Virus record (IMG/VR): IMGVR_UViG_3300033153_013547 | Location: 186,001-250,000 of that record | Length of the DNA: 64,000 bases | From: a virus | Reading direction: 5' to 3' (one strand) | Shown: positions 18,908 through 27,595 of the stretch, piece after piece | Numbering within the stretch: position 1 is the first letter of the stretch | How the letters are laid out: each line of letters opens with the position of its first letter | The notes under the pieces: model-generated | Told to the model about the DNA's origin: nothing | Seen by the model: only the letters and a program-made list of their open reading frames with translations | Database searches by the model: none | Program-made: the position numbers and the translations under genes

Positions 18908-19660
18908 TCAATAAGTCAGTATACCATACAAACTACTAATTTTTCTTTCTCTAATATAAACTCCTCCACCTTCTCTTGATCCTGATGGATTAGTATTCCC
19001 TTCAATAGTTACTACATAACCTGGTCTATCAGATAATCGAACGATAAATCCAATATGTCCAACTCTCTTCAGTTTTTTATAATATAACAAAAAACATGCC
19101 CCTGGCTTGATCAATTTCCAATCAGCAAGCAAAGAATTGACAGGCAACCATGTTTTAGATTTCTTAGCTGCATTTAACCAACTTGGAGTGTATCCTTTAT
19201 ATGCTGTGGGAATTTTTATAGGAGAGGATTTGCCCAAGGTTGCTGCAGCTTCTGCAATACACCACCATGTAAAGGCAGCACACCATGGTTGAGGAGAATC
19301 ATAGCCAGCAGATTTCAAATATTTCTTTACTGGTCCCCAATTGCTATTTTTAGGCACTTCTCTAACACCATTTTCTTCAAGAGCTATTTCCAGTGCCTTT
19401 TTCATCATACCTTTAGGTTTAGCAGTATTCCATCCTGGTACTTGAGAATTGTTGAGAGCCCACCAAGTTGCTGGTCCAACTATTCCATCTATTTCCAGTG
19501 GAAGATCATCTGGTCCATCACACTTGGCTTGAAAATCTAATACAGATTCCAGTGTTTTAGGACCAAATATACCATCTACTACAATCTTGAAACCAACTGA
19601 TTTCAATAGACGTTGTAGTTTTTTTACAGGTGCACCCTTAGTACCAATTGTGATCCACAT
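18908..19660 (-). CDS. Endolysin: peptidoglycan-binding plus CHAP domain, 250 aa
   Basis: Cell-wall hydrolase that would degrade peptidoglycan at lysis. Residues 8-70 form a PG_binding_1 module with the paired signatures VDGIFGPKT and DGIVGPATWWAL. Residues 85-250 form a CHAP (NlpC/P60-like) amidase/endopeptidase domain with Cys127 (QPWCAAFTWW), His202 (VGHIGF) and Asn222 (EGNTN) in the catalytic order. There is no signal peptide, so export would depend on a holin. It sits among small membrane-protein genes on both sides. The binding domain is N-terminal here, the reverse of many endolysins. Confidence 0.88.
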   Translation of the reverse strand: MWITIGTKGAPVKKLQRLLKSVGFKIVVDGIFGPKTLESVLDFQAKCDGPDDLPLEIDGIVGPATWWALNNSQVPGWNTAKPKGMMKKALEIALEENGVREVPKNSNWGPVKKYLKSAGYDSPQPWCAAFTWWCIAEAAATLGKSSPIKIPTAYKGYTPSWLNAAKKSKTWLPVNSLLADWKLIKPGACFLLYYKKLKRVGHIGFIVRLSDRPGYVVTIEGNTNPSGSREGGGVYIRERKISSLYGILTY

Positions 19661-19725
19661 TGTGTCCTCCAGTAATCATATATTTATTAGTTTGTTTTTT
19701 ACTATTTTTTTCATTTATATGCTAC

Positions 19726-19842
19726 TTATTTGTTGTCTTCTTCCTTCTTCCTAACAAAAGCCCCAATCAAAGACCAGAAGACAGTTCTAAGTCCTTTCCA
19801 AATTGATTTACGAATTATTGTCCAGTTAATTTTCTTACTCAT
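19726..19842 (-). CDS. Small basic amphipathic/membrane peptide, 38 aa
   Basis: Starts at ATG 19842 with a strong GGAGG 12 nt upstream. The peptide begins MSKKINWTIIRKSIWKG, has a hydrophobic stretch LRTVFWSLIGAFV and ends with a highly charged RKKEEDNK. It lies between the first tiny hydrophobic peptide and the endolysin. The very good ribosome binding site and the lysis context support a real gene. It may be a membrane-active accessory of lysis, but no family is recognised. Confidence 0.6.
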   Translation of the reverse strand: MSKKINWTIIRKSIWKGLRTVFWSLIGAFVRKKEEDNK

Positions 19843-19901
19843 TGTTGTTATCCTCCAGTGGCCCTTCTGTTTTTCATTGTTGTTCCTCTTTTGTTGTTGT
19901 G

Positions 19902-19976
19902 TTAGGCAAAGGTGGCTACAGCTGCAATACCCAAAACAACTGCAAGCACTGTTGCAATAATTAGGTCAAAAAACAT
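19902..19976 (-). CDS. Tiny hydrophobic peptide, 24 aa (paralogue)
   Basis: Starts at ATG 19976, 35 nt downstream of the tail-fibre stop, with GAGGTG about 8 nt upstream. It is a single predicted membrane helix (MFFDLIIATVLAVVLG, then IAAVATFA). It is similar to the 25-aa peptide on the other side of the endolysin, especially at LG-x-AAVAT. It is the first gene of the lysis cluster. Function is unknown; a single-helix holin-type role is possible. Confidence 0.55.
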   Translation of the reverse strand: MFFDLIIATVLAVVLGIAAVATFA

Positions 19977-20010
19977 TTTCTGCACCTCATTTTTATTATT
20001 ATCCACATAA

Positions 20011-23000
20011 TTACCCTGCCCATATCCTTATACCAATCCACTCAACATAGACATTTATCAATTCCATAGTTGGTCCAGGGGCAGGTATATCATTTCCTAC
20101 TGCCCATACCCCTATTCTCAAGCCACCATTAGTAGCAACAGTTGGAAGTGTTATGTTCCATGAGGCTTCATACCATGTATCATTAGCCATGTTCCCAAGC
20201 ACATCTGTTCTTCCTCTGGTTGTTATGGCATTAGCATTTGAAACATCATTCCACCACAAATAGAATTTATCCAAATAACTAACATCATTCACTTTTATCC
20301 TTGCCCTAATAGTTGCATCACCACCATTAGCCCATGCTTTGATTGGCACACCTATTGATACTTCAGACTGCTCATATGTAGGAACATCATCTCTTCGTGC
20401 CATCCATGACCATATTCCATGAGCATCTGTGCATCCATAATTAGCTCCAAAAGTGAAACCATATACTGGAGCAGCAGTTACTGTGGCTGCTGCAGTTTCC
20501 CCACCATGAGCAGTCATATCAGAATACCATCTTAGCCCACCTTCAGCATCTTCAGCAAGGTCTTGACCTTGGAAAACTTCTCCATTTTCAATACCTAATT
20601 GATGAACTTTTCCATTTGGGTCTACACCTTTGAAACGATTGTCATTGCTGTCATTGATCCATTGCCCATAATTAGCAATTATATCAGGGAGACCCAGATT
20701 TTGTTCCCTAGTAGAAAGAACACCCTCAACAGTTAGTAAAGTTACTGGTGCTGCTGTTCCTATACCAATTCTATCAAGACCAGCATCCAAGAAGAATAAA
20801 TTAGCATCTCCAGTAGAAGCCATCCTCCAATTGAAATCCCCTGCAGCATTATTGATCACAGTATCTGCCGTAGGTTGTCTTAACACATATTGGGTATGAA
20901 CATCTCCAACAGCAAGATTGTTCAATACATTGTGATCAATAGCAGTTTCATCTAAATCTATAGTAACAAAGTCCCCACCATCTGTGTAGGTTAAGGGTGT
21001 TAAAGTTCTCAAAACCCCATCATTAGAAGCTGCACCAATATATCCTGCTGTTGCTGCTGCATCTATTTTTACTTTTTCATCTGCTCCTCCTCCTGCTCCC
21101 CAACTAAGGACACCCCCACCATTTGTTTGTAAGACATCTCCTGCTCCACCATCAGCATTGGGTAACACCCAAATTTGATCTGCTCCTAGAGCAGGAGCCT
21201 CAAATCCTACATAATTAGTGCCTTCATAAAATCTACACTCACCTTGATCTTTGATCAGAACGTTTGTTGCTACTTGTAATTGGTCAGTTACATTTGTGCC
21301 TGTATAAGTAATTGTTCCAGAGGTTGAGTTGTTGATCAATACACAATCATGCAACTCTACAGTGCCACTGCTACTTGACTTTACATCATCATCTGTGGCA
21401 TTGAATACACAATTATCTGCATAAATATAGGCATTATCACCAGATGCATTGCTACCATAACTACTGGCTGCTGCACTTTCAGTAACCAATGTAGAACAAT
21501 TGTATAAATACAGAAAAGCATCATTAGAGGAACCATTATCATAACAATAAAATCCCCGTCCAGAGCCGCCACCAATAGAAAGCGTAGTTTGCACATTATA
21601 ACAACGTAGAGTGGTGGCTGCCTCAGAACTTGCAGTAGTATAATAGTAAATACCATAACAAGAATTATCAGTGGAAGTAATATTTATAGTTGTGTCCCAG
21701 ATCTCACCACTGGCACACAAGAAATAAATACCTCTCTGAATGCCAGTATGACTGTTCATATTTATCTCAACATTTTGGATAAAAATGTCAGTCAAATTAT
21801 TTCCACCACTACCATCAGCTCTGATACTATAACAACCTGCAGCAGTGACATCAATAGTTAGATCTCTGATACACACATGGCTAACAATAATATCAAAAAT
21901 GCTCTTACTGTCTGTAACACAGGTAATTGTAGTAATGCCCTTGCCCTGGCCAACAATAGATATACTTTTAGTAATATCAATATTGTCTGTAATAGTATAT
22001 GTGCCAGCAGCCAATACCAGAGTGTCACCTGCAGTTGCTGCGGTTATGGCAGCATCAATATCATCAGTAATATCTAAATAAGTAATGTTGCTACCAGTAA
22101 TCTCAAGATTTTTTGTAGTTGTTTTCCCAGTGGTGATTAGGTTTTCGTCATCAAAACTGATATCTCCACCAGTGGCAGTTATCTCAAGATCTGCACTTAC
22201 TGCAGCGATATGACATATATCTGGGATAGTGGTTGTTGTAAAACTTAGATAATTAGTATTATCACCACTTGCTTTTAGATTGAAAGATCCTGTGGTTTTG
22301 AAGTCAAAATTACCACCATCTGAATTAACGCCGTCATGTTCTAAAACATCTCCATCATGAAGATGTGCAGGTATGGGCCCCCAAGACAGAACTCCTGCTC
22401 CATTGGTTATCAATAGATCATTGAGATTTCCATCAACAGCAGGTAATACCCAGATCTGGTCCGCACCTAATGCTGGAGCCTCAAATCCTACATAATTAGC
22501 ACCCTCATAAAAACGAAGTTCGTTGTTGGAACCTCCAATAAGTATGTTGCCACTTGTCTGCAAACTATGAATATCTACATCCCCATTCTTATCCCATTCA
22601 TAGAGTGTAACAACACCAATCTTCATTGTAGTAGGTATTGGTGCCCCTGGGTCTGGGTTGGCTGTTCTGATAATTTTTATCCAATAGCCTGCACTTGTTT
22701 CTGCACCACCTGGGTCTCCATTATTTGTCCAGAGAGCAGATATGTCTTCTAAGGGCCAGTGAATAAGCCCTGATTTCTGGAAACCATCTGTGGCATCTTC
22801 TGGATAAAATTGTGTCCAAGTATCTGCTGCTGTATTATACCAAAAAGTTGGGGTCACAGGCTTTGTCCCTGGTGTCCCCATAACAACTTCTATTTCTGAA
22901 AATTGAGAAGTAGAGCCAATATAAACCTCATCATTTTTTTTCACAAAACATTCTATGCCATCTATACCATCAGCCCAATTTACTCCACTATTGATTTTTC

Positions 23001-24690
23001 TACCAGCATATTCTGTCTGTGAAGGAGAGGCATAAGTGCCAATATGTTGATGAATAGGTGCAACATAAGCATGAACACCCAGCCCCACAATCTTCCCACT
23101 TGGCTCACCATTAGCAGTAGAAACATCAAAGAAATGAATATGTGAATTGGCATGTTGCAAACTTACATCAGCAATAGCATCATAAGCAGTAAAAAGTGCT
23201 CCTGCTGTGTTTGGAACAGAGAAGTCATGATGAATGTCTCCCTCTGTAATATGAATTGCATCTGTATTAGCTCTTGCTGGGCCAATAAGACCAGAAGGCA
23301 TTACAATCCTAATACCCTCAAGGCTTTCTGGAACATTAGACGCATCTACTCCACTCAAATTAACGGCTATTCCTCTAATTCTTGTGTCTGCTCCAGTGGG
23401 GTCTAAAGCATCACCCAAAATACGAAGACAAGTAAGATGAGCCTCAGCATCCAGTGCAACTTGGTTCTGTATGTCTATAATTTGATTACCTGTTCCAGTA
23501 GCAATAGATGGCTTTACTTCAAGTGCTCCTGTGAGTGGATCATTTGAACAATCTAACTTTAGAAAAGTAGCATCTACTTCTGCTTCTGTGTAATATCTAT
23601 TATCTAACTGCCCAGCATCAAGTTCTACTTGAGTATAAAATCTTGCTTCTGGGTCTTGCCAGGCAGGAATGCCTGCTGCTATACCAAGATAATCACCTGC
23701 ACTGCCTATACCAAGTCTTGTGGGTGTGCCTGTGTTGTTAGAGGAATAAATAATGTCTCCAGTGGTTGTAAGGGGGTTGGTTATTGCTGCTACCCATGCT
23801 GTATTGTTGCCATAATACATGGTGTGGGTATCTTCTGCATAAATTACTTTGCTCTCATCATCTGCTGTCCATGTTGGTAAAGTTTCTGCACGTTCTATTT
23901 CACAATATCCATTGAAATAACTTACTGGTAGCTCAAATCTTGAAAGGGTATTCCCCTCCACATATATTTCTATAGTTGGATCAACAACTGAAGAACCCTC
24001 AAGATCATCAACTATAATGGCATGTAGTTTTACAACAATTCTATCTGTCTGGCTGATCAAATGATCCCTGAGTTTGATCTCAAGATTGAATTCTTCTTGG
24101 GGTATGTATTCAGATGGTATAGTGTCAGACGTTTCTCTCTGTAATTCTGGAGATAATTGACTAATTGCCAATAGGGTTTCTACCCCAGTTTCACTCCTGG
24201 AGTAAATATCATAATATAGTCTTATGCCTCTATATTGAGCACTTATTCTCAATGCATGAATATGCATGTGAGCTATTCCATCACCAATTACTTCAACTCC
24301 AGGAACACCTACGTCTGTGATCCATTGACCTATAATATTGTCTTCATATGTAAGCACAAAACGTAGAGCTGTTACATTGTTGGGTGATCTTGTCTCCAAC
24401 ATTTCCATGTAATCAGTTACATCAGAAGTGGATTCATCTGAATATAAATAATAATATATGGAATTAGGGTTGTGTCCTAATGGTTCCCATCCAAAATAAT
24501 CTCCTGAATAATTTACTCCTTCATTTCTTTCATATATCAAGGAACCCTGTCTTCTTTCTGTCCAGTGGGGTAAAGATAACAATCTACGGATAAGTGATCC
24601 ATTTTGTGTAAGAGTATTGACTGTATTCCTAACCAACGTTTGTTGCTTGTTGATTAGTTCTCTTTTCAGGGATTCTTGTGATTGAGCCAT
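20011..24690 (-). CDS. Tail fibre / tailspike with beta-helix domain, 1559 aa
   Basis: Receptor-binding or spike-type protein. Roughly the central part (AAITAATAGDTLVLAAGTYT, then ITKSISIVGQG, then many short Asn/Ser/Gly-rich turns) is a right-handed beta-helix of the pectate-lyase fold. A module reading FYEG-NYVGFEAPALGADQ with IWVLP and a following L-TNG-GVLSWG occurs twice, before and after the helix. The N-terminal 330 residues are probably for virion attachment. The C-terminal 150 residues form a jelly-roll-like tip. The start is ATG 24690; a TTG at 24705 in frame is less likely. A fibre on the minus strand while other virion genes are on plus suggests separate acquisition or regulation. 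Enzyme activity on polysaccharide is not established. Confidence 0.8.
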   Translation of the reverse strand: MAQSQESLKRELINKQQTLVRNTVNTLTQNGSLIRRLLSLPHWTERRQGSLIYERNEGVNYSGDYFGWEPLGHNPNSIYYYLYSDESTSDVTDYMEMLETRSPNNVTALRFVLTYEDNIIGQWITDVGVPGVEVIGDGIAHMHIHALRISAQYRGIRLYYDIYSRSETGVETLLAISQLSPELQRETSDTIPSEYIPQEEFNLEIKLRDHLISQTDRIVVKLHAIIVDDLEGSSVVDPTIEIYVEGNTLSRFELPVSYFNGYCEIERAETLPTWTADDESKVIYAEDTHTMYYGNNTAWVAAITNPLTTTGDIIYSSNNTGTPTRLGIGSAGDYLGIAAGIPAWQDPEARFYTQVELDAGQLDNRYYTEAEVDATFLKLDCSNDPLTGALEVKPSIATGTGNQIIDIQNQVALDAEAHLTCLRILGDALDPTGADTRIRGIAVNLSGVDASNVPESLEGIRIVMPSGLIGPARANTDAIHITEGDIHHDFSVPNTAGALFTAYDAIADVSLQHANSHIHFFDVSTANGEPSGKIVGLGVHAYVAPIHQHIGTYASPSQTEYAGRKINSGVNWADGIDGIECFVKKNDEVYIGSTSQFSEIEVVMGTPGTKPVTPTFWYNTAADTWTQFYPEDATDGFQKSGLIHWPLEDISALWTNNGDPGGAETSAGYWIKIIRTANPDPGAPIPTTMKIGVVTLYEWDKNGDVDIHSLQTSGNILIGGSNNELRFYEGANYVGFEAPALGADQIWVLPAVDGNLNDLLITNGAGVLSWGPIPAHLHDGDVLEHDGVNSDGGNFDFKTTGSFNLKASGDNTNYLSFTTTTIPDICHIAAVSADLEITATGGDISFDDENLITTGKTTTKNLEITGSNITYLDITDDIDAAITAATAGDTLVLAAGTYTITDNIDITKSISIVGQGKGITTITCVTDSKSIFDIIVSHVCIRDLTIDVTAAGCYSIRADGSGGNNLTDIFIQNVEINMNSHTGIQRGIYFLCASGEIWDTTINITSTDNSCYGIYYYTTASSEAATTLRCYNVQTTLSIGGGSGRGFYCYDNGSSNDAFLYLYNCSTLVTESAAASSYGSNASGDNAYIYADNCVFNATDDDVKSSSSGTVELHDCVLINNSTSGTITYTGTNVTDQLQVATNVLIKDQGECRFYEGTNYVGFEAPALGADQIWVLPNADGGAGDVLQTNGGGVLSWGAGGGADEKVKIDAAATAGYIGAASNDGVLRTLTPLTYTDGGDFVTIDLDETAIDHNVLNNLAVGDVHTQYVLRQPTADTVINNAAGDFNWRMASTGDANLFFLDAGLDRIGIGTAAPVTLLTVEGVLSTREQNLGLPDIIANYGQWINDSNDNRFKGVDPNGKVHQLGIENGEVFQGQDLAEDAEGGLRWYSDMTAHGGETAAATVTAAPVYGFTFGANYGCTDAHGIWSWMARRDDVPTYEQSEVSIGVPIKAWANGGDATIRARIKVNDVSYLDKFYLWWNDVSNANAITTRGRTDVLGNMANDTWYEASWNITLPTVATNGGLRIGVWAVGNDIPAPGPTMELINVYVEWIGIRIWAG

Positions 24691-24720
24691 GAACACTACA
24701 TCCAATTATATCATACATGC

Positions 24721-24742
24721 AGTCCTAAGTTTTTTTAGGACT
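24721..24742. other. Perfect hairpin between Ntn hydrolase and tail-fibre genes
   Basis: An 8-bp perfect inverted repeat, AGTCCTAA at 24721-24728 and TTAGGACT at 24735-24742, encloses a 6-nt loop. It sits in the 54-nt gap between the Ntn hydrolase stop and the tail-fibre start. The T-run lies inside the hairpin rather than after it, so it is not a clear Rho-independent terminator in either direction. It could be an RNA processing or stability element. Confidence 0.4.
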
Positions 24743-24744
24743 GG

Positions 24745-25332
24745 CTATTCAACTATAAATGATTCTCCATTGGTGTTGAGTATTTTATAAGGAGGCTTTA
24801 CATTAGAAGCTGTAGCTCCACCAGTTCTAAGAGTTAGAGCCAACCTATCTATTGAACTCATATTTAGATTCATAGTTGCATATAAAGCACCATAGGCTTG
24901 TGAAACAGCAATACCAATTGCAGCAAAGTCATAAGGATGTTCAATATGAGCAAATGATCCATCAATAATATACATATTCCCAGGCCAAGCTACAATGGTG
25001 TGACCAAGAATGTAGGCTCTGTTGTTGTCTTCAGAAATAAATAGGCCATCTCCCGTGGCCTCAATCAAGTTGTTGATGAATTCCCACATAATTTGGTCAG
25101 AAGATCGAAAGTTCCCTCTTTTGTCAGTAGTTTTAGGGAATTTCATGCTGTTCTGGAGTATTTTGATAAATCTCACACAACCAGCAGAGCCAACAATAAA
25201 TCCATCCTTGGCAAAAACTTTAAGCAAATTAGAATTAGATATACAATACTCATCACCATCCACACTGATACTACTATCAGCACCCATCCAAATTACGTCG
25301 TCTTTACCATGAATACCAACAACAAGTGTCAT
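24745..25332 (-). CDS. HslV/proteasome-beta-like Ntn hydrolase, 195 aa
   Basis: Threonine-protease fold. After removal of Met the N-terminus is Thr-Leu-Val-Val-Gly-Ile, followed by VIWMGADSSIS and SNLLKVF and then a GSAG turn. Counting from that Thr, Thr1, Asp18 and Lys37 line up with HslV Thr1, Asp17 and Lys33. The later DFAAIGIAVSQAYGALYA matches the family's helix-leading segment. ATG 25332 is chosen over TTG 25338 because it exposes the Thr, overlaps the upstream stop as ATGA and has AGGAG 7 nt upstream. No HslU-type unfoldase lies next to it. It could form a self-compartmentalised peptidase in the host; the substrate is unknown. Confidence 0.78.
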   Translation of the reverse strand: MTLVVGIHGKDDVIWMGADSSISVDGDEYCISNSNLLKVFAKDGFIVGSAGCVRFIKILQNSMKFPKTTDKRGNFRSSDQIMWEFINNLIEATGDGLFISEDNNRAYILGHTIVAWPGNMYIIDGSFAHIEHPYDFAAIGIAVSQAYGALYATMNLNMSSIDRLALTLRTGGATASNVKPPYKILNTNGESFIVE

Positions 25333-25745
25333 ACACAACTCCTGACAAAAGCTTTCCTGTCTAATATATTAGTCTCAATACCAAATTTCTGTAGTATATT
25401 CTCAAATATTTCTGTGTGGCTCTGTGATGATCTTATTGTAAGTGTTTTCTGTGTAGCAACTTGTGAAATTCCTTCAATCAATATAACCATGTAGTCAGCA
25501 CTATGACCAAATCTAATAATAAACACTGGTATGCTATTATTAGCCATAGCTCGTCTAAAATGGACTACTAAACCTTCTCTGCTCAAAATATATTTATTAC
25601 TTGACGTATGTTTGGCTTCTACATAGTAGCCCTGCCCACGAACATCAGATTTGTCTATAGGTTTGGCGCCGGAGGCGACCGTGCGCCTCCCGGATAGGTC
25701 CTTGGCAATGTCTTCCTCCAAAATTATCCAGTTAGGCTTTCCCAT
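25329..25745 (-). CDS. PD-(D/E)XK nuclease, resolvase-like, 138 aa
   Basis: Small nuclease of the Hjc/RecU-like PD-(D/E)XK type: GRRTVASGA, then Asp34 (KSDVRGQGYY), then Glu43-Ala-Lys45 followed by HTSSNKYILS. It probably cuts branched or structured phage DNA. A GC-rich palindrome lies in the codons for GRRTVASG. It overlaps the Ntn hydrolase start by 4 nt. The start region (MGKPNWII) contains a short sequence repeated near other genes (see findings). A second resolvase-like gene exists at 15838. Confidence 0.7.
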   Translation of the reverse strand: MGKPNWIILEEDIAKDLSGRRTVASGAKPIDKSDVRGQGYYVEAKHTSSNKYILSREGLVVHFRRAMANNSIPVFIIRFGHSADYMVILIEGISQVATQKTLTIRSSQSHTEIFENILQKFGIETNILDRKAFVRSCV

Positions 25746-25996
25746 TATCCCCTGATATTTCTTGGATCCTTGCCATATGTTCTCTTGTCCTTGGATATTG
25801 TGCCATCTACATTGTGAATAGTTAGCTCTGCCTTACCACCTTCTTCCTTGATAGCACGACCAACTTCTACAGCCTTCCTGACTGTCTTTGACTTAGTGCT
25901 ATACACGTCTAATATCCTTCCGTTCTTCTTGACTTTCCACTCTTTGCTTTTTTTATTATACGTTACACTCAAATTTTGTCTTTTCTTACTCATCAT
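25745..25996 (-). CDS. DUF2188-like small basic protein, 83 aa
   Basis: Reads VTYNKKSKEWKVKKNG, then a helix with KAVEVGRAIKEEGG and a final strand AELTIHNVDGTI followed by the basic YGKDPRN end. This layout matches small DUF2188-type proteins common in bacteria and phages, whose function is not known. A second ATG lies one codon in. It overlaps the downstream nuclease start by one base and directly abuts the upstream gene, so it is part of an operon. Confidence 0.6.
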   Translation of the reverse strand: MMSKKRQNLSVTYNKKSKEWKVKKNGRILDVYSTKSKTVRKAVEVGRAIKEEGGKAELTIHNVDGTISKDKRTYGKDPRNIRG

Positions 25997-26320
25997 TTAT
26001 TCCTTTGCAAAACCTTTTCCATTATCATACATATCTAAGGGATTACACACAATCTCTTCATCCATATCAATCTTTTGAGCAAGATATTGGGACACTATTC
26101 CTGCCTCAAAAATAGCTGAAGACCCAGACATCGCAAAACCCTTATGGTTTGTCACAACAACCTGATCATTATCTACAAGTATTTCCCAAAGAAAATAACA
26201 TTGCTTGTTTTCATCATGAGTCTTAGTAATTGTTACAACAAACAAGAAATTGAAATATTTGAACTTGGCTACTGACATGCCATCCATTCCTTCTACTTCT
26301 TCAAAATATAGATCCATCAT
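25997..26320 (-). CDS. Hypothetical protein, 107 aa
   Basis: Acidic small protein with an alternating hydrophobic core (FNFLFVVTITKTH and CYFLWEILVDNDQVVVTN), suggesting a small alpha/beta fold, then a helix containing AIFEAGIVSQYLAQ. No membrane segment or known motif. It abuts genes on both sides without spacing, typical of a translated phage operon. Confidence 0.6.
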   Translation of the reverse strand: MMDLYFEEVEGMDGMSVAKFKYFNFLFVVTITKTHDENKQCYFLWEILVDNDQVVVTNHKGFAMSGSSAIFEAGIVSQYLAQKIDMDEEIVCNPLDMYDNGKGFAKE

Positions 26321-26647
26321 TTACTCCTCAATTCTTTTTACCTGATCAATTGAAATAGGCTCATAGCACCTTATTTGCCAATCATCACCTGCATACTTTC
26401 CTACAGGCAGCGTTACTTCCAACAATACTTCTGGAACAGCCCATTCTCCACTGCCATCGTTTTTGCCATATCGAGCATGTTCTTTCTTCAAAGCAAGCCA
26501 TGTTACACGACTCATCAAAGAGCCTTCCCAATATTGGTTCTTACGCCCCCATAAAACCCCTTCTTCCTGTATTTCCTTCCATGCTTTCTCTGTTGTGGCA
26601 TGATATGCCTTAAAGACTGGTTTATTCATCAACACTTCTTCCGTCAT
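26321..26647 (-). CDS. Possible ART-fold protein, 108 aa
   Basis: The sequence YHATTEKAWKEIQEEGVLWG, then VTWLALKKEHARYG, then VLLEVTLPVG and a final YEPISIDQVKRIE resembles the pattern of ADP-ribosyltransferase-fold or KptA-like proteins: His-containing first strand, 'I..eG' helix, aligned 'lt...e.A..Y' segment. Catalytic residues cannot be assigned with certainty. If correct, it could modify host proteins or RNA. ATG 26647 is used; ATG 26629 (MNKPVFKAYH) with GGAAGA upstream is an equal alternative. Confidence 0.5.
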   Translation of the reverse strand: MTEEVLMNKPVFKAYHATTEKAWKEIQEEGVLWGRKNQYWEGSLMSRVTWLALKKEHARYGKNDGSGEWAVPEVLLEVTLPVGKYAGDDWQIRCYEPISIDQVKRIEE

Positions 26648-26736
26648 TTATTTTGTCACCCCAATGACTATACATACTTCCTGCCATCAATAAATCTCTG
26701 TAAAACTTTCTCTTGAATGCTCTTGTTCAGTTCATT

Positions 26737-27024
26737 TTACTCATCATCCAAATACTCAGGCTCATATTCTTCCCCATCCATATATGCCTGTATTTTTTTA
26801 TATGCTTGTTTTCTATTGTTGTCAGCCTCAGCATTTTTCTCTGCATTCTCTGCTGCTTTTCTTAATATTGTGGTTGTTTTGTATTTCAACACTTCTTCTA
26901 CTCGTGAATCTGGCTGATCATCTCTCCATGCCTTACATTTAGGACAGCATTCCATAGACTTTGGATGAATATAATCATGCTCACATTCACAATCCCAATA
27001 CCTTGGATCAAGTTCAATAGTCAT
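26737..27024 (-). CDS. Zinc-ribbon protein with helical tail, 95 aa
   Basis: N-terminal zinc-binding pattern CECEHDYIHPKSMECCPKC provides Cys/His ligands, followed by a charged helix rich in Ala, Glu and Lys (about residues 45-80). Such small phage zinc ribbons often act as adaptors, but no function is known. After the TAA stop the same frame stays open for 22 codons (a stretch ending QRFIDGRKYV), so the gene may once have been longer. Confidence 0.6.
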   Translation of the reverse strand: MTIELDPRYWDCECEHDYIHPKSMECCPKCKAWRDDQPDSRVEEVLKYKTTTILRKAAENAEKNAEADNNRKQAYKKIQAYMDGEEYEPEYLDDE

Positions 27025-27030
27025 TTTGTC

Positions 27031-27381
27031 TCACCTCACATTCACTGGTTTGTCTGTTATATCTATCAGACAAAGATTTGGGGCATCTCCATAACCATCA
27101 GACCCATCTATCTCAAGATAGAAGATCTTCTTCTCTTGTAGAACATTGTATAAATAGTCAATGATACCATCTATATCATATTGATCTATCTTATTTACAA
27201 ATGCCTTTGTAAAATAACTATATTCATCCTCATCAAAAGATCCTGATGTAATAGAACTCTTGATGTTATCAAGATCTGGCTTGAACCGTTTAAACAGATT
27301 CTTTATGCCTTCTTTGCTATAATTCACTAGATAAATATATTCACCACCAAATGAAGTATAAACTATCATTGTTGTCGTCAT
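27031..27381 (-). CDS. Hypothetical protein, 116 aa
   Basis: Begins MTTTMIVYTSFGGEYIYLV, then a helix IKNLFKRFKPDLDNIKSS, and ends with a beta strand FYLEIDGSDGYG. The acidic small alpha/beta protein shows no known motif. It is co-oriented and 6 nt upstream of the zinc-ribbon gene. A ribosome binding site (GTGGAGGAAG) lies 8-15 nt upstream of its start. Confidence 0.55.
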   Translation of the reverse strand: MTTTMIVYTSFGGEYIYLVNYSKEGIKNLFKRFKPDLDNIKSSITSGSFDEDEYSYFTKAFVNKIDQYDIDGIIDYLYNVLQEKKIFYLEIDGSDGYGDAPNLCLIDITDKPVNVR

Positions 27382-27595
27382 TGTGCTTCCTCCACTTTTT
27401 ATTATTGACTACCAGCAGAATTACCCAGTTAGGTTTTTTCATTCTGACCCCTGTTTATCAACCCATTATATGATTGTTGCTCTATACAAATGGACATTCC
27501 CGTCATCTGCTATAGCATAGAAATACCATGTAACCTGATCATTAGAATAGTACGCTACTCCATCTATTATAACTGTATAAGCAAAACCACTGTTA

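Noticed and set aside
24721-24742. Rho-independent terminator
   Set aside because: The hairpin is perfect but no T-run follows it on either strand.
27341-27442. 33-codon gene starting MKKPNWVILL
   Set aside because: It has a reasonable ribosome binding site but runs 41 nt into the next gene and turns into unlikely sequence; it seems to be a copied gene-start remnant.
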